The notes: generated from the letters alone by a model not told the origin. Counted from the stretch's first letter, positions 9,990-22,757 are shown. The stretch is 64,000 nt of DNA from Rebecca billardiae RCC1528 (GCA_965240325.2 OZ251231.1:1674001-1738000); one strand, 5' to 3'. Numbers and translations are program-made.

Positions 9990-11972
9990 ATGGCGGCCGC
10001 CGTGATGCTGTGCACCGCGCTGGGGTTCCCCCGGGTGAACGCGTGGCTGAGCGCGCTGCCAGTCGAGCGCATCGAGCGGCCACACGCCAACGCGTCCACT
10101 ACGCCCGCGGCGGAAGGCGTGCACGTGCTCGCTATTGTCGAGCGCACGCCCGTCGCGCGGCGTGCGTTTGCGGCGCGCGCGTTCGCCGCATCGGCGCACG
10201 TCGAGTCGGTCGAGTTCGTCGACCCCGTGTGGCTGAACGAGCCTGTCGAGCGCGCGCGCGTGCTCGGCAGCCGCAGCTTCGCGCACCTCCACTGCGCCGA
10301 GTGGCGCGAGTCAGCGATCAGGCAAGTGGGCGCGTGGGCGGCGTGGATGCGCGCTCTCTCGCAAGCGTCCGCGCACGCGCGCCCGTCGGTGCTGGTCGAG
10401 GCGGACGTGCACTTCGTCCGTGGCGCGTTCGACGCTCACATCGCGCGGATCAACGCGCTCATGCGCGCGTGCGCCGTCGACCTCGTCTTCCTTGGCTCGT
10501 GCTTCGAGTGGCTCGGGGCGGTGGACACTTGCTGGCGCTTGGACGGCGGCGTCGCGGCGGCGGCGCCGCCTCTCAGCCTCTTCCGCCCGCGCAAGCCGCT
10601 GTTGGGCGCGCACGGGCTTCTGGTCGGGCCGAAGGGGGCGTCGCGCCTCGCGCATGTGACGGGCCGGTACCTCGAGCTGTACCACGCCACGCTGAGCAGC
10701 CCCAACTTCACCCAGCCCGATCCGTCCAACTGCTCTGCCGCTTACCGCGCGGAGACTATGGCAGCGGGCGCGCTGGTGCCGCCGGTCGGAGACCCGGCGT
10801 ACGCGCCGTCGTGGCTGCGCGTGTCCACAGGGAAGGATAGCCTGGTGATGGACGCGGTGTACACCGAGCGGCTGGCGGCGCTGCACGCGTGGCCGCAGCT
10901 CACGCTGCAGGCCGTGGGCACGCGCCTCTCCGAGCCGAGCCACAACTACACTGCGCCGCCGCGCAAGTGCCAGCGGGGCCGCGCCAAGAAGCCCAAGCCG
11001 CGGCCGCAGCCCGGCCGCTGCCCGCTCGGCGGAGTAGTGGGCAGCAAGTGGACGGCGCGCAAGGCGCGGCGGGCCCGGCACGACGGGCAGGGCGAGCAGA
11101 CCAAAGACGCCGCGCCCGACGCGTGGACGCCGCCGCCGCCGCTCGACGCCGCCGAGCTCGAGGCCGCGCTCGAGGCCGCGCGCGCCGCTCCACTCGTGCC
11201 GCGCATGCGGTTGGACGACCTGCGCACGTTTGTGCTGCTCGTGCGGCAGTGGCTGGACCACCCGGGCGCGGTGTTCGTCGAGTGGGGCTCGGGCGGCAGC
11301 ACGCACCTCGTGCTCAGCTCGACGCCCGCGAGCGTGTACTCTGTCGACTCTGTCGGCGCGTGGCTCGAGCGCGTCTCCGCCTCGCTGCCGCTGCCGCTGC
11401 TGCCGCGCTACAACCCGATCGAGGCGAGCATCGGACCGACCGCCGACTGGGGCCGGCCGGCCGAGCTGCCCGTGCCGACGGCGCTGGCGCGCGGGTACGT
11501 GGGCGCGCTCGGGGCGCGGCTGCGCGAGGCGGACGTCGTCTTCATCGACGGCCGCTTCCGCGTGCGCTGCGCGCTCGAGACATTCTCGCACGCGCGGCGC
11601 GGCGCGGTCGTCGCCGTGCACGACTTCTTCGGCCGGCCGCAGTACAACCTGATCTACTCACTTTTCCATCGGCTGGTGCCGGGCACGGACGAGCGCGGGC
11701 GCGTGGGGCTGCGCGTGCTGGGCGAGGACGAGACGACGCCCAGCCACGGCGACCTCGCCGTCTTCGTCCACCTCAACGACACGCTCGCGCTGAGCGAGGC
11801 GGGCATGGCCGCGGGCGAGGCCGAGCTCGCGCCGCTCAAGGCCCTCTTCCTGCGCGACTATATGATGCGCACGCGGCGGCGGACGCGGCGGGGACGGCGG
11901 CGGCGGGCGCGCCGGCTCCTGCGCGCGCGCCGCCGGGCGTCATCCGCGGACAGTAGTCGTATTAATGGCTAG
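9990..11972 (+). CDS. GT25-like glycosyltransferase fused to a SAM-methyltransferase-like domain, copy 2
   Basis: Predicted 660 aa; the first in-frame ATG at 9990 gives MAAAVMLCTALG, a short hydrophobic signal-like start. Colinear with copy 1 (419-2482) over nearly the whole length. LVEADVHF is near residue 135, GAHGLLVGPKGASRL near 205, VEWGSGGSTHLVLSS near 429 and DVVFIDGRFRVRC near 516. Relative to copy 1 it has small indels, for instance extra residues before VPPVGDPAYAPSW and a shorter region after FVHL. It ends in a run of Arg residues. Both copies keep the same proposed catalytic blocks, so both are probably functional. The methyltransferase-like half could instead be a non-catalytic Rossmann domain. 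Confidence 0.75.
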   Translation: MAAAVMLCTALGFPRVNAWLSALPVERIERPHANASTTPAAEGVHVLAIVERTPVARRAFAARAFAASAHVESVEFVDPVWLNEPVERARVLGSRSFAHLHCAEWRESAIRQVGAWAAWMRALSQASAHARPSVLVEADVHFVRGAFDAHIARINALMRACAVDLVFLGSCFEWLGAVDTCWRLDGGVAAAAPPLSLFRPRKPLLGAHGLLVGPKGASRLAHVTGRYLELYHATLSSPNFTQPDPSNCSAAYRAETMAAGALVPPVGDPAYAPSWLRVSTGKDSLVMDAVYTERLAALHAWPQLTLQAVGTRLSEPSHNYTAPPRKCQRGRAKKPKPRPQPGRCPLGGVVGSKWTARKARRARHDGQGEQTKDAAPDAWTPPPPLDAAELEAALEAARAAPLVPRMRLDDLRTFVLLVRQWLDHPGAVFVEWGSGGSTHLVLSSTPASVYSVDSVGAWLERVSASLPLPLLPRYNPIEASIGPTADWGRPAELPVPTALARGYVGALGARLREADVVFIDGRFRVRCALETFSHARRGAVVAVHDFFGRPQYNLIYSLFHRLVPGTDERGRVGLRVLGEDETTPSHGDLAVFVHLNDTLALSEAGMAAGEAELAPLKALFLRDYMMRTRRRTRRGRRRRARRLLRARRRASSADSSRING

Positions 11973-14753
11973 TGTGCGCTGGACCGCCTGGCTAGTGGCT
12001 GTCAAGTGTCAGGCGGCTGTCGTCGTCTCGTCATCAATCTTATTGGCTCAGCCTCATCAGCAGGCGCTACTATTAGCGCTGTCTCGTCTGGGCAGTCAGC
12101 ATTAGATAGTCATTAGTGATTAGAGCAGTCATCTTTATCTTACTCAGCATCAGTAGTCGTCGTCGTCAGCGTCACTACTCTTAGCGCAGTGAGTAGTCCC
12201 CGCGTATCTCTTTGTTGGCCGCGGGGAAGATACGCTAGCGGGTGAAAATCCCATTTTCTGGCCTGTCCGGGCGGAAAATCCGGCTGCTCAGATCTGACCG
12301 GACCGGGACCCGGACAGCACAGTATCTAGGGACCAGACACTTTTACATATCTTCGTTCTCTTCGGATTTGAGCATGGGGCGGCGCCCCATTTGCACAGTC
12401 AAAAGACCGCGGGTGTAAAAGCAACCGTTGTCGAGTTCGATGTAGCGGCTGGGCGAATTAGTGAATTAAAACAACAATTCACGAGACACTTGCGCCCACG
12501 GCCGCGATGGCGTGCGCCGTCCACCCACGACGGAGTCGTGGACGGACATCGCTACACAGCCTACGCGACAGGCGTTGTCGTGATCGAGGTGCCCGTGCCC
12601 GTTGTCGATAGCCAAACGATTGGCACGACGACCTGGCACCACATCCGCGTCAAAGCGCGGCGAGGCCGTGGTCCAGCGCGTGTGCGGCAAGCTGGCCGAT
12701 GTGCGGACGGCGTCGGGTGGCGCTGGCGCAGGGGCTCCTGCCGATGCTACCTGGCGGCTGCTGCGGAGCCTGCTGCCGTGGTCGAGCCTGATGCAGAGGG
12801 TGAGTCAACCGCGGAGCAGCTCAACGCTTCCGAGATCGAGCTGCGCGCGGTCGGACCAGATGACGGCCCGCGGCCGTCCAAGCGCACACGCAAGGACGCC
12901 TGAGCAGACGCGTTCAGTCCGAGCAAAGCCTGGTCGGCGTACGAGCGCGAGCCAGCTCAGACACGGCACGAGCGCACGCGTGACGGCTCGTACGATGAGC
13001 TCGTCGGCTTGGTCACCGGGCTGCCGTCGCTCGTCGCCTCGCTTGTCACGTCACACTCAGCTGAGCAGAGACATCACTCCCGCCGTTCAGCTGATCGACG
13101 AGGACGAGGCGGCCAAGACGGCGGCGGCTCAAACGCCTGGAGGAGGAGCGCAGGAGGAGGAGGAGCTCCCAGCGCTGAGCCTGTGGGGCCGCGCCGAGGC
13201 CAGGCACCGCGGCCAGCGGCTGCAGTAGCGGGTGGCGGCCGGACAGCAGCTCGGCGGCACACGCTCACTCATACGTCGATCCTCTTGCTCGAGAGTCGAG
13301 GCGGCGGGCAAGGTGCAGGCCGCACGCGAGCTTGCTGAGCGCGCGCAGGCCGAGCCGCAGCTGAGCCCCGAGGGTGCTCGGGACGCCGCGTGCGCAAGCA
13401 GGCCGCCTGGCGCAGCAAATGGTGCTTCGCATAATAACTACGCTGATACCGACCCGGAAAATTTTCTTCGCACTGCGTGCGCTTTCATTTTCCCCTTTCT
13501 TATTTTATTCCGCCTTATTCGCGTATTAAATGCCGCTTTTCCGCCTCCCCAGTGCAGAAGTGCGCCAGAAAATGGGAACTCCACCCTAGCGTATCTTCGA
13601 TGGCGCCCCGGCGCGCGTGGGCTCTGACGGCGCGTAGGGGGCGCGCGCGAGGGCGGCCGCGGGCGCGATTGATGCCTGGGACCTCAACGACAACTCACAT
13701 GACGAGACCTTCTCTTCTGATGCCGACGACGGCCCTCCAGAGGCGACCGCGCTCGACGACGGTCGTGATTTGGATGACTGCGGCGCTGCGCGGCGTGAGG
13801 CGGAGGAAAGCGGCGCGGCGCAGGGCTTCGAGCGGGCTGTGGCGATGGAGCAACTTATCATCGTCAACGTAATCGCCCCGAGTGCCACCGCGCTGCCCCA
13901 CGCCACGCCAATTGCGCCAGTGCAAGCTACGTGCCGCCGCTGCGGCACGAGCCGTGGGCGTGGCCAGCAGCGCGGTGGCCGCGGTGCCTGAGCAGGGCGT
14001 TGCAGGTGCGACCAGCGCGCCGCTGCCACCGCGCGCTCGCCAACGGTAGGATGATGATGATGATGACGATAAAGTCGCTCGCTGATCGAAGAGATCGACG
14101 CCATCAATACGCGCTCGCTGCCGTGTGCGGATAGTGCAAGTACCCGCTCTGATTATCGATCGATTGCAGCGATGCGAACGTGAGGGCGGTGGCGGTAGAG
14201 CCAAGCACCCCACCCCCCTCCAGCACGGGCCGAGGCGCACGCTCACCACGACCGCCCAGACTGCATCGAGTCTCGCGAGCGTGGCCGCGCCCTCGGCAGC
14301 CTCGAGTCGATCATCGCGCAGATCCCGCACCCGTTCACGCCGTCGAGCGCGAGGCGTGCCACACGGAATCCTGGGTCCCAGAGCGTCAGCCTTGGACTGC
14401 GTGCGAGCTCATGGCGACGGCCTACTCGGCTTACCATGAGGACTTCTGTGCTCTCGTCCGCAACGAGACGCTCGCCAGGCTCGCCGCGCACGCGCTGAGC
14501 TCGGGCTGAGCTCGGGCGTGGCCGTGAGCGAGGCGGGGGTCGACGTGGGCCCGTGGATCCGCAAGCGGATGGACGAGTCGCCCCGCGCCTCGCTGCGCGA
14601 GCTGCTCGACAAGCCGCCCCTGCGCGCTCTGCGGCAGCTCTACTTCCCTAACCCTCTTACCCCTATATTAGTAAACTCATTCATCCAAGGGCATTCATCT
14701 ATGATTTTACCAGCTCCTACCCACAATCTGATCGCGTTTAGCGGACGACGAGG
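11973..14753. other. Spacer carrying a TIR element
   Basis: About 2.8 kb between two plus-strand genes. No gene can be supported; open frames at 12391-13228 have no recognisable domain and lie inside the TIR element at 12226-13598. The last 120 bp before the kelch gene are AT-richer (14640-14740), as expected of a promoter region. Confidence 0.5.
12226..13598. mobile_element. Degenerate or non-autonomous DNA transposon with terminal inverted repeats
   Basis: The left end (12226-12262) and the right end (13564-13598, inverted) share GAAGATACGCTAG outermost and TCCCATTTTCTGGC innermost, with a diverged stretch between. The right end is preceded by an AT-rich patch (13450-13550). A partial palindrome (GCGTATCT/AGATACGC) straddles the left boundary and a perfect hairpin (ATGGGGC-GGC-GCCCCAT) lies at 12374-12390. 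No target duplication or transposase was recognised. Confidence 0.65.
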
Positions 14754-16921
14754 ATGGCAAGCAACCAGTTGCCTGCGCCCGCGCCGTCTCTGGAGCAGGA
14801 CACGGGCGACGTGTCACGCGTCGCGGCCCAGCTGGCCAGCGCACAGGTCGAGGACAGCGCAGACAAGCCGCCCGTCACCGACTCGCGGCGATGGCAGCCC
14901 GTGCAGTTCCTCTCGCGCTCACCCGGCTCGCGAGTCTTCCCATCCGCGGTCGTGCACAACAACTTGCTGTACGTGTTCGGCGGGCACGACGGCACGGTTT
15001 ACCGCAATGACCTGCTCGTCTTCAACTTTGAGACGCGCTGCTGGGTCACCCAGCTCGAGACATTGGGCGACGCGCCCAGCCCGCGCGACGCGCACGCCGC
15101 TGTCGTGCACGTGCGCGCTCGCGCCGCGATCGCCATCCCGCCTGCGACGCATCGCTCCGAGTCGCACGGGCTGCCTCTCACCCCGCGCGCCCGAACGCCT
15201 CGGCGCGCCCCCGCAGGCCGGCTGGATGTGCGTCTTCGGCGGCTACGACTCGAAGCGCTACCTCAACGACTTCCACCGGTACCACTTTGAATCCTCGACG
15301 TGGAAGCCGATCACGGCCGCGGCGGGCACGCCCCCGGGGCCGCGCGGCGGGCACACGTCGGTGATGCACCGCGACTCGATGTACATCTTCGGCGGGTGCG
15401 ATGGGTGGAACTACTTCAACGACACATACCGCTTCTCCTTCGAGAGCAACCAGTGGAGCCCCGTGCGCATCACCGGCACCACCCCAGGCGCGCGCTCGGC
15501 GCCCGCCACCGTCGTGCACGCGGGCCGAGGCTGCATGTACGTCTTCGGCGGGTATGACGGGGCTCGCTCGCTCAACGACCTGTTCGAGTTCAACTTTGGT
15601 GCGCGCGCGCGCGCGTGCGCGGCGCCGCCCAGATCGCCGGCGGCGACGCCGCCATTCGCCCCGCGCCGCGCGCGCGCACCCGCGGGCGCGCGTGCCGCAC
15701 TGAGCGGGCGCGCCCTGGCGGTGGCGCCGCCGTCCGCCCTCCGCAGAGACGTGCACCTGGTCGCACCTGCGCACGAGCGGCACGCCGCCGTCGCCGCGCG
15801 GCGGGCACACCGCCGTGGTGTACGGCGACTCGATGTACTCCTTCGGCGGCAAGTCGGGCCGCTCGCCCTTCAACGACCTCTGCTGCCTCGAGCTCGAGTC
15901 GGCGGTGTGGACGCCTGTGCAGATCCAGACGACCTCGCCCGCGCCGCGGTGCGCGCACGTGTGCGTCGTGCACAGCTCGTCGCTGTACATCTTCGGCGGG
16001 TACGACGGGCGGCGGTACTTCGACGACTGCTTCGAGTTCGCCATCGAGGTGCCCTTCGCCACCGCCATCTTCAGCCTCGCCGGCGACCTCGAGCAGATGG
16101 TCAACAACGAGCAGTTCGCCGACATCCGCTTCAGCGTCGACGGGCAGACCGTGTTTGCGCACAAGACGATCCTCTTCGCGCGCTCCGAGTACTTCCGGTG
16201 CGGCGCGCGCGGCGCGCGCGGCGTGCGCGCGCGCGCGCGCGCGCGCAGGGCGCGCAGGCTCGCCGACCGCGCCCGCCTGTGCGCGCGCGCCCCGCCCGCC
16301 CCACCCTCCGCCACCCCGCCGCGCACGCGCGCCAGCCGCATGCTCACGGGCGGGTACCGCGAGGCGGCGGACGAGACGATCGAGATCCACGACGTGCCGC
16401 ACGACGTCTTCCTGAGCGTCCTCGCCTTTCTGTACACGGGGCGGCTGCCGCGGGAGCTGCAGCCGCAGACCGCGGTCGACCTGCTCGCCGTGGCCAACCT
16501 GTACGGCATCGACCCGCTCAAGCGCATCTGCGCCGACGTCGTCGGACGGAACCTGCATGTCGACAACGCGGCCGCGGTGCTCGAGGCCGCAGACGCTTAC
16601 GGCTCCGCCTCGCTCCGAGCCACGTGCACAGAGTTCATCGTGAATCACTTCAGCGAGGTGGTGCGCTCGGACGCTTTCCGCGACCTGATCCGAGCGGAGA
16701 CGCGCGACCTGGTGATGCGCGTGCTGCTCGAGGCGGCAGATCGTGGCGTGGTGGGCGACGGCGCGGCGCCCGCTGCGCCCGCAGGCGGCGCGCGCGCGAG
16801 CGCTGCGGGCAGCGCTGGCGGCACCGCCGGCGGCGCGGCGACGCCGAGCGCTGCACGCGGCGCGGCTGGCGGCGCAGCTGGCGGCAGCGCTGCGCCCAAC
16901 CGCCGGTACACGAACCAATGA
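14754..16921 (+). CDS. Kelch-repeat and BTB-domain protein (LZTR1-like layout)
   Basis: Four exons: 14754-15110, 15217-15598, 15747-16197, 16336-16921, giving 591 aa. Six kelch blades can be read, each with a FGG(H/Y/C)DG-type core: YVFGGHDG, CVFGGYDS, YIFGGCDG, YVFGGYDG, YSFGGKSG, YIFGGYDG. A BTB domain follows from about residue 363 (FADIRFSVDGQTVFAHKTIL, then after splicing YFRRMLTGGYREA and FLYTGRLP), then a helical BACK-like stretch and an Ala/Gly-rich tail. In the family kelch/BTB proteins act as substrate adaptors for cullin-3 ubiquitin ligases. The introns (106, 148, 138 bp) begin GTGCG and end CGCAG or GCCAG; each junction restores an uninterrupted motif. The third intron is a multiple of three without stops. 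Confidence 0.88.
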
Positions 16922-18287
<1,366 letters not shown>

Positions 18288-19104
18288 ATGCCATCGCCAA
18301 TCGTCTTCTCCTTCGTGCTCCTCGCATCCGTGGCACACCGTGGCGACAGGCCCCGACGTGCCGAGCGCGCGGATCGCCACTCACGTCGCCAGTCTCCGAG
18401 TCCTAGCCCCTCTCCAAGTCCATCTGTGCAGCAGCTCGCCTCTTCGCGCCGGCAGAGCTCAAACCCCGCACACGACGAGCTGATGGCGGGGATTCGGCGT
18501 CCGCTCGCCAACCACGATGTCGTCGAAGGCTGCTTCCCGCGAGGCCATGACATCAGGACCCGGCGCAACCCGCTGCGCAGGTGGCCGGATGACAACGTGC
18601 AGCTCTGTGGGCAGAACCACCGCTGCAAGGGCTTCCAGATCTATGTGCTCCCGAACTCGACCGCACAGGATGTCTGGATCGAGGTGCGTGCAACATTCCG
18701 CGCGCGAGAGCACGCGCGAGAGCGAATCTGCCACCCACTCGACCTGACCGCTTTCCCCGCCTGCACGCTCGTCGCCCTCATCGCCTCTGCAGTACAAGGG
18801 CGGTTGCCAGCTCCTGCCGCGCTCCCTGTGCGCGGACCCGCAAAACCAGCCGGCGGGCGGCGTGTGGTACGCGTTCCGTGCGACTCGACGCTGCCCGCCC
18901 TTGCCCGCTGCCTTCGACGCGAACCGCGTCCGCAGCCGGCTGGCAATCGACTCACCGGCGCAAGCGGAGCCACTGGTCACCCACTCCGGCGCATACGTCG
19001 GCACCGCGTCGGCTGCGCTCGCGGCCACGGTGCTCGTGCTCATGCTCCTCGGCGGCGTGCTCAAGCTCGTGGTGGCGCTGAAGCGTCGCAGGGCGGCGGG
19101 CTGA
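18288..19104 (+). CDS. Predicted type I membrane protein with Cys-containing ectodomain
   Basis: Two exons, 18288-18683 and 18793-19104, 235 aa. The N-terminus MPSPIVFSFVLLASVAHRG is signal-peptide-like, followed by a Ser-Pro repeat stretch (about residues 38-48) typical of extracellular linkers. The ectodomain has several Cys (VQLCGQNHRCKGFQIY, KGGCQLL, LCADPQ, RRCPP) that may form disulfides. One transmembrane helix near the C-terminus (AALAATVLVLMLLGGVLKLVVAL) is followed by a short basic tail KRRRAAG. The 109 bp intron begins GTGCGT and ends CTGCAG; splicing joins ...QDVWIE to YKGGCQ.... The family is not recognised; a small lectin-like or PAN-like binding module is possible. Confidence 0.62.
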
Positions 19105-19518
19105 GTGCTCGCGCATCAATCATCAGTCACAGACTCACAGCCTTGTTACCAGTCGTCGTCGAGTCGTCGACGCTGGTGTCTGTAGTCGTGAGTGGCGCCG
19201 ACATTCGCCAGTCGGACTCCGACAAAGTAGTCAGTACTCAGTCGAGATCATCGACATCGTCTAGACTGGACGATCGTATGAATTCGTCACTTCGACATCG
19301 TCTAGACCGCGCGACTGGACCGAGTGAGTAGTGAGTGGACGATCGTCAATGACGTCAATTCAACAGACAATTCGTTCATCATCGACTTCATCGTCATCAG
19401 CGGCTTATTCGATTATTCGAATATTCGATCCGATCATACTGATGCTATACACATGCACATCATATATATATCATTATTCGTCATTCGACATTCGTCATGA
19501 TTTTCATCATCGACATCG
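19105..19518. other. Convergent 3' spacer
   Basis: Lies between two converging genes. Rich in TCATCG/GTCGTC simple sequence with a short repeated ATCGTCTAGAC word at 19256 and 19298. No gene. Confidence 0.5.
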
Positions 19519-22176
19519 TCATCGTGATTCATCGTCGCCTGCCGCCACCGCTGTGTGGCTCGTGAGCGAGCCAACAACGGCTGCGCGGAAGAGGCGCACG
19601 GCGCCCGGCTGGCCGGGCCCGCACCAGCCCCCCACCTGCGTGGACGTGCCCATCGCCGACGCTGGCGGGGCGTCTGGGCTCGCCTGCCTGCCGAGCTGGC
19701 CGCTGACGTTCTCGCCCCACGACCAGACGGCGCCCGACCGCGCCTTGGCGAGCGTGAAGGCTGTGCCCGCGGCGATCTCGACGATCTCGGGATCGCAGCC
19801 CTCCAGGTGGCAGGGGCGGCCGATGAGCGCGGTGTGCCCGAGCTGCCCGCAGTCGTTGTCGCCAAACGTGACCACGCGGCCACGCTCGTCCAGCGCGACC
19901 GTGTGGAACCCGCCCGCGGCGACGGCGACGACGCGCAAGTCTGCGAACCATTCGCGCCCGACGCGGTGTGCGCGGGCCACGTGATCGGCGGTGATCTCCG
20001 GGCCGCACTGGCCGTGGGTGTTGCCGCCCCACGTGTATAGCTCGCCCGAGCACGAGAGCGCGACAGCGTGCAGCGTGCCCACGCTCACGGCGCGCATGCC
20101 GCACGGGAGCGACGGCGCACGGCGGCACATTGCGAACACGGCCGCCGCCGCGTCGTCCGTGCCGCCGCGCGCCGCGGCGGCAGAGGCCGCCTCGGCAAAA
20201 GCGACCGGGGTGTTCGCACGCCAGACGCCGTCCGTCACCTCGTGCAGCGGCCGCTGCCGCAGCTCGAGGACGTCGCCGCCGCGCGTGAGCACGAGCGCGG
20301 TGTCGCGCCGCGCCGCGACGTCCACAAAGGTGCCGGTCCCCACGTCGGGGCAGGCCTGCCGCGCAGGCCCAGGCGCGCTGGCGGCGCGGCTGTCGGCCGC
20401 GTCGCCGCCGCCGGCTTCGGCCGTGGCAGGCGCGCCGCTCGCCTCGACCGCGGGCGCGTCGTCGGTGACTGCGGCGCTCGGGGCGTGCGTCCAGGGCGCC
20501 ATGCGCCTGAGCTCGCGCTCGAGATAGGCGCCCATCGGCCACGGCCCGCCGCGCGCCGTGCACAGCCACAGGTTGCCACGCGCCTCCGCCGTGCACGCCA
20601 GCACAAAGTTGGGCGTGAGCGCCAGCCGAGTCACCCTCGCCGAGAGCGGCAGGTAGCACGGCGGGCCTCGGTTCGCGAGCACCCCCGGCGCGTTGCGATT
20701 GGTGAGGTCAGCGCCCCACTGCACGGCGCGTCCCGAGGCCAGCACCCAGGCGGAGTTGAGCCCGCTCGCCACGACGCACGTCACGTCCGCGTCCGACTCG
20801 CGCCGCGGCCACGCGCCGACGACGTCGATCTTGTCCGCTGGGCGCGTCGCGGCGCCACCGAGCGCCGTCGTCCGCGCACGCGACGGCCATGGCCAGGCGG
20901 GCAGCGGCCTCCGTGGCAGGAAGAAGCCTGCGGGCGCGGTGCCGCTGACCCTCTGCGCGCACACGTAGCCCGTGAGCTCTCCGTGCATGTCGCACCCCGC
21001 AGCGAGCAGCCTGCTGCCGCCATGGCCGCGCCCGCCGCCGCCGCCATCGTCCCAGCCGCCGCCGTCCGCGTGGCCCAAGGCCAGGCAGTCTGCGCGCGGG
21101 TACCCGTGCTTGAGAGGAGAGGCGGCGGACGGGGCCGTGGGGCTGGCGGCGAGCGACGGCGAGAGCTCGCGCGCGAGCTCGGTCGTCAGCACGTCGCAGT
21201 GCACGCCCACGCGCACGGCCTGCCACGAGCCCTCCCAGCCGTGCCCCGCGCGAGCGCGGCCCACGAGCCGCGTGCCGAGGGCGCCACCGCCAGGCCCGGG
21301 CTCGAGGCAAAGTGCGAAGTGTCCCCGGCCAGCGGAGCCGAGCATGGTGTCCACCGCGCTGCCAACGTCCGCGTTCGCGCCGTCTGCGCCGTCCACTCCG
21401 CCGCCCGCCGCCGCGCCGCCGCCGCCGGAGCCCGAGTCCGCCGCTGCCTCGAGCGCCACTTCGAGCCAACTCCCCTCGAGGCAGATCCGGCCGGCCGCGT
21501 CGACCGAGACCGAGCCTTCCAGGTGGCCGCGGCCGTCGTGGTAGGTGCCCATCAGCGTGGGTCGGCCGCTGGGCTGCGCGGCCACGCCGAGCACGAGGCT
21601 GAGCACCGAGCCGTAGAAGGACTCGCGCCACTCGCCGCACAGCTCGTCGGCACAGCCCACCTCGGCCGAGCGCGCGCCGGTGCGCGCCGGAACGAGCGCG
21701 CGCTCGTCGACGCCTGCGCGCGCAGGGGGCACCCAGCGCTGCAGCATGAGCGCGTGGCGGTGCCCCGCCGCGATCGTGGCCGCGCGGCCGAGCACCACCT
21801 TCTCGACGTAGCGCAGCCGGCTGGTCCACCTGCCCGGGCCGAGCCCTTCGCCAGCCTCGGCATCGAGCGACCACCAGTCGCGCACGTGCGCAAGGGCGAG
21901 CTGCTTGGCGCGCCTCTCGGTGGACGCGCCCTTCCAGAAGCACGAACACGTGCGCTCCAGCGCGATCAGGTCCGCCGCGCGCCACAGGTGCTCGAGGATG
22001 CGCATCATCACGTCGTCGGCCGCGAGGTCGAGGAGGAGGCACGCGCTCGTCGTGGGCGTGCGCGGCTCGCGCGCATCAAGCCGTGCGAGACAGGGTAGGA
22101 GCGGCTCGCATGGCTCGAGACGAGCGCTAGGGGGCGGTACAAGCCGCTTGGGAGCCGCGCTCTTGCCCCTCGGCAT
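19519..22176 (-). CDS. F-box-like plus RCC1-repeat protein
   Basis: Predicted 885 aa, no intron, start at the ATG giving MPRGKSAAPKRL. Residues about 45-90 read like an F-box (LAADDVMMRILEHLWRAADLIALERTCSCFWK). The C-terminal third holds RCC1-type beta-propeller repeats: GELYTWGGNTHGQCG, GRVVTFGDNDCGQLG and GAVWSWGENVSGQLG, with the intervening HTVAL/HAVAL strands, and degenerate earlier blades (SGRAVQWGAD). The middle contains two low-complexity Gly/Ala inserts. F-box proteins recruit substrates to SCF ubiquitin ligases and RCC1 propellers bind partners, so an adaptor role is likely but inferred. Divergent from the myosin gene with 581 bp between starts. Confidence 0.75.
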   Translation of the reverse strand: MPRGKSAAPKRLVPPPSARLEPCEPLLPCLARLDAREPRTPTTSACLLLDLAADDVMMRILEHLWRAADLIALERTCSCFWKGASTERRAKQLALAHVRDWWSLDAEAGEGLGPGRWTSRLRYVEKVVLGRAATIAAGHRHALMLQRWVPPARAGVDERALVPARTGARSAEVGCADELCGEWRESFYGSVLSLVLGVAAQPSGRPTLMGTYHDGRGHLEGSVSVDAAGRICLEGSWLEVALEAAADSGSGGGGAAAGGGVDGADGANADVGSAVDTMLGSAGRGHFALCLEPGPGGGALGTRLVGRARAGHGWEGSWQAVRVGVHCDVLTTELARELSPSLAASPTAPSAASPLKHGYPRADCLALGHADGGGWDDGGGGGRGHGGSRLLAAGCDMHGELTGYVCAQRVSGTAPAGFFLPRRPLPAWPWPSRARTTALGGAATRPADKIDVVGAWPRRESDADVTCVVASGLNSAWVLASGRAVQWGADLTNRNAPGVLANRGPPCYLPLSARVTRLALTPNFVLACTAEARGNLWLCTARGGPWPMGAYLERELRRMAPWTHAPSAAVTDDAPAVEASGAPATAEAGGGDAADSRAASAPGPARQACPDVGTGTFVDVAARRDTALVLTRGGDVLELRQRPLHEVTDGVWRANTPVAFAEAASAAAARGGTDDAAAAVFAMCRRAPSLPCGMRAVSVGTLHAVALSCSGELYTWGGNTHGQCGPEITADHVARAHRVGREWFADLRVVAVAAGGFHTVALDERGRVVTFGDNDCGQLGHTALIGRPCHLEGCDPEIVEIAAGTAFTLAKARSGAVWSWGENVSGQLGRQASPDAPPASAMGTSTQVGGWCGPGQPGAVRLFRAAVVGSLTSHTAVAAGDDESR

Positions 22177-22757
22177 CGCAGTGCGGGCGCGCGATCGGGC
22201 ACGTGCAGGTGAGTCCGTTGGCCTTCGAGCGCGCTCTCCAGCTCAGCTCGACGCGCTCCGACGAGCCGCGCGCGCCAGCTCCCTTGCGCCAGCCAAACGC
22301 TTGCGGGCAGCCGCGCGCTGAGCGCTTCGCACCGCGCTCGCTGGTGCCGCCGCCGGTGGATGATGCTCCATGCGCAGGACCGCGCCCTCGGTCGGCTGCG
22401 TACGAATTCTCCTCTTCCGCTGAGCAATCTAGTTACTTGCCCGATAGGAAAAATCGCCAGGCGGGTAAAAAGCCGCCAAAGCTCGTAATCAAACCTGTAG
22501 GCGTTCATTGGCAACTCCTTAAAAGACGAGAACCCCTCGGGAGGATCGGCCGAGAACCCAGTACTGTGTACCGCTTGACTGTGAGACCCATCAGCTGTCG
22601 AGTGGCACTGCTGCACACCTGCGACACCGGGACTTGACAGGGCGCCGACCGAGCAGCAGGCCGAGGCGCACCTCCCGGCGTCCGCCGCGCGCGCGCGAGC
22701 CGCCGTCGCCACCAGAGCGCACGGCGCCCGGCGCCACCCGGGCTGGGCAGCTGGACG
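22177..22757. promoter_or_regulatory. Divergent spacer between F-box/RCC1 and myosin genes
   Basis: 581 bp between the two start codons. The centre (22400-22520) is AT-richer than the flanks, consistent with promoter DNA. No specific element could be named. Confidence 0.4.

Noticed and set aside
12391-13228. Possible transposase frames inside the TIR element
   Set aside because: Two overlapping frames lack any DDE-type or other transposase motif and are rich in Arg/Ala shadow composition.
15599-15746. Coding read-through of kelch intron 2
   Set aside because: The open frame continues for a while into Arg/Ala-rich sequence, but only splicing restores the next kelch blade in frame.
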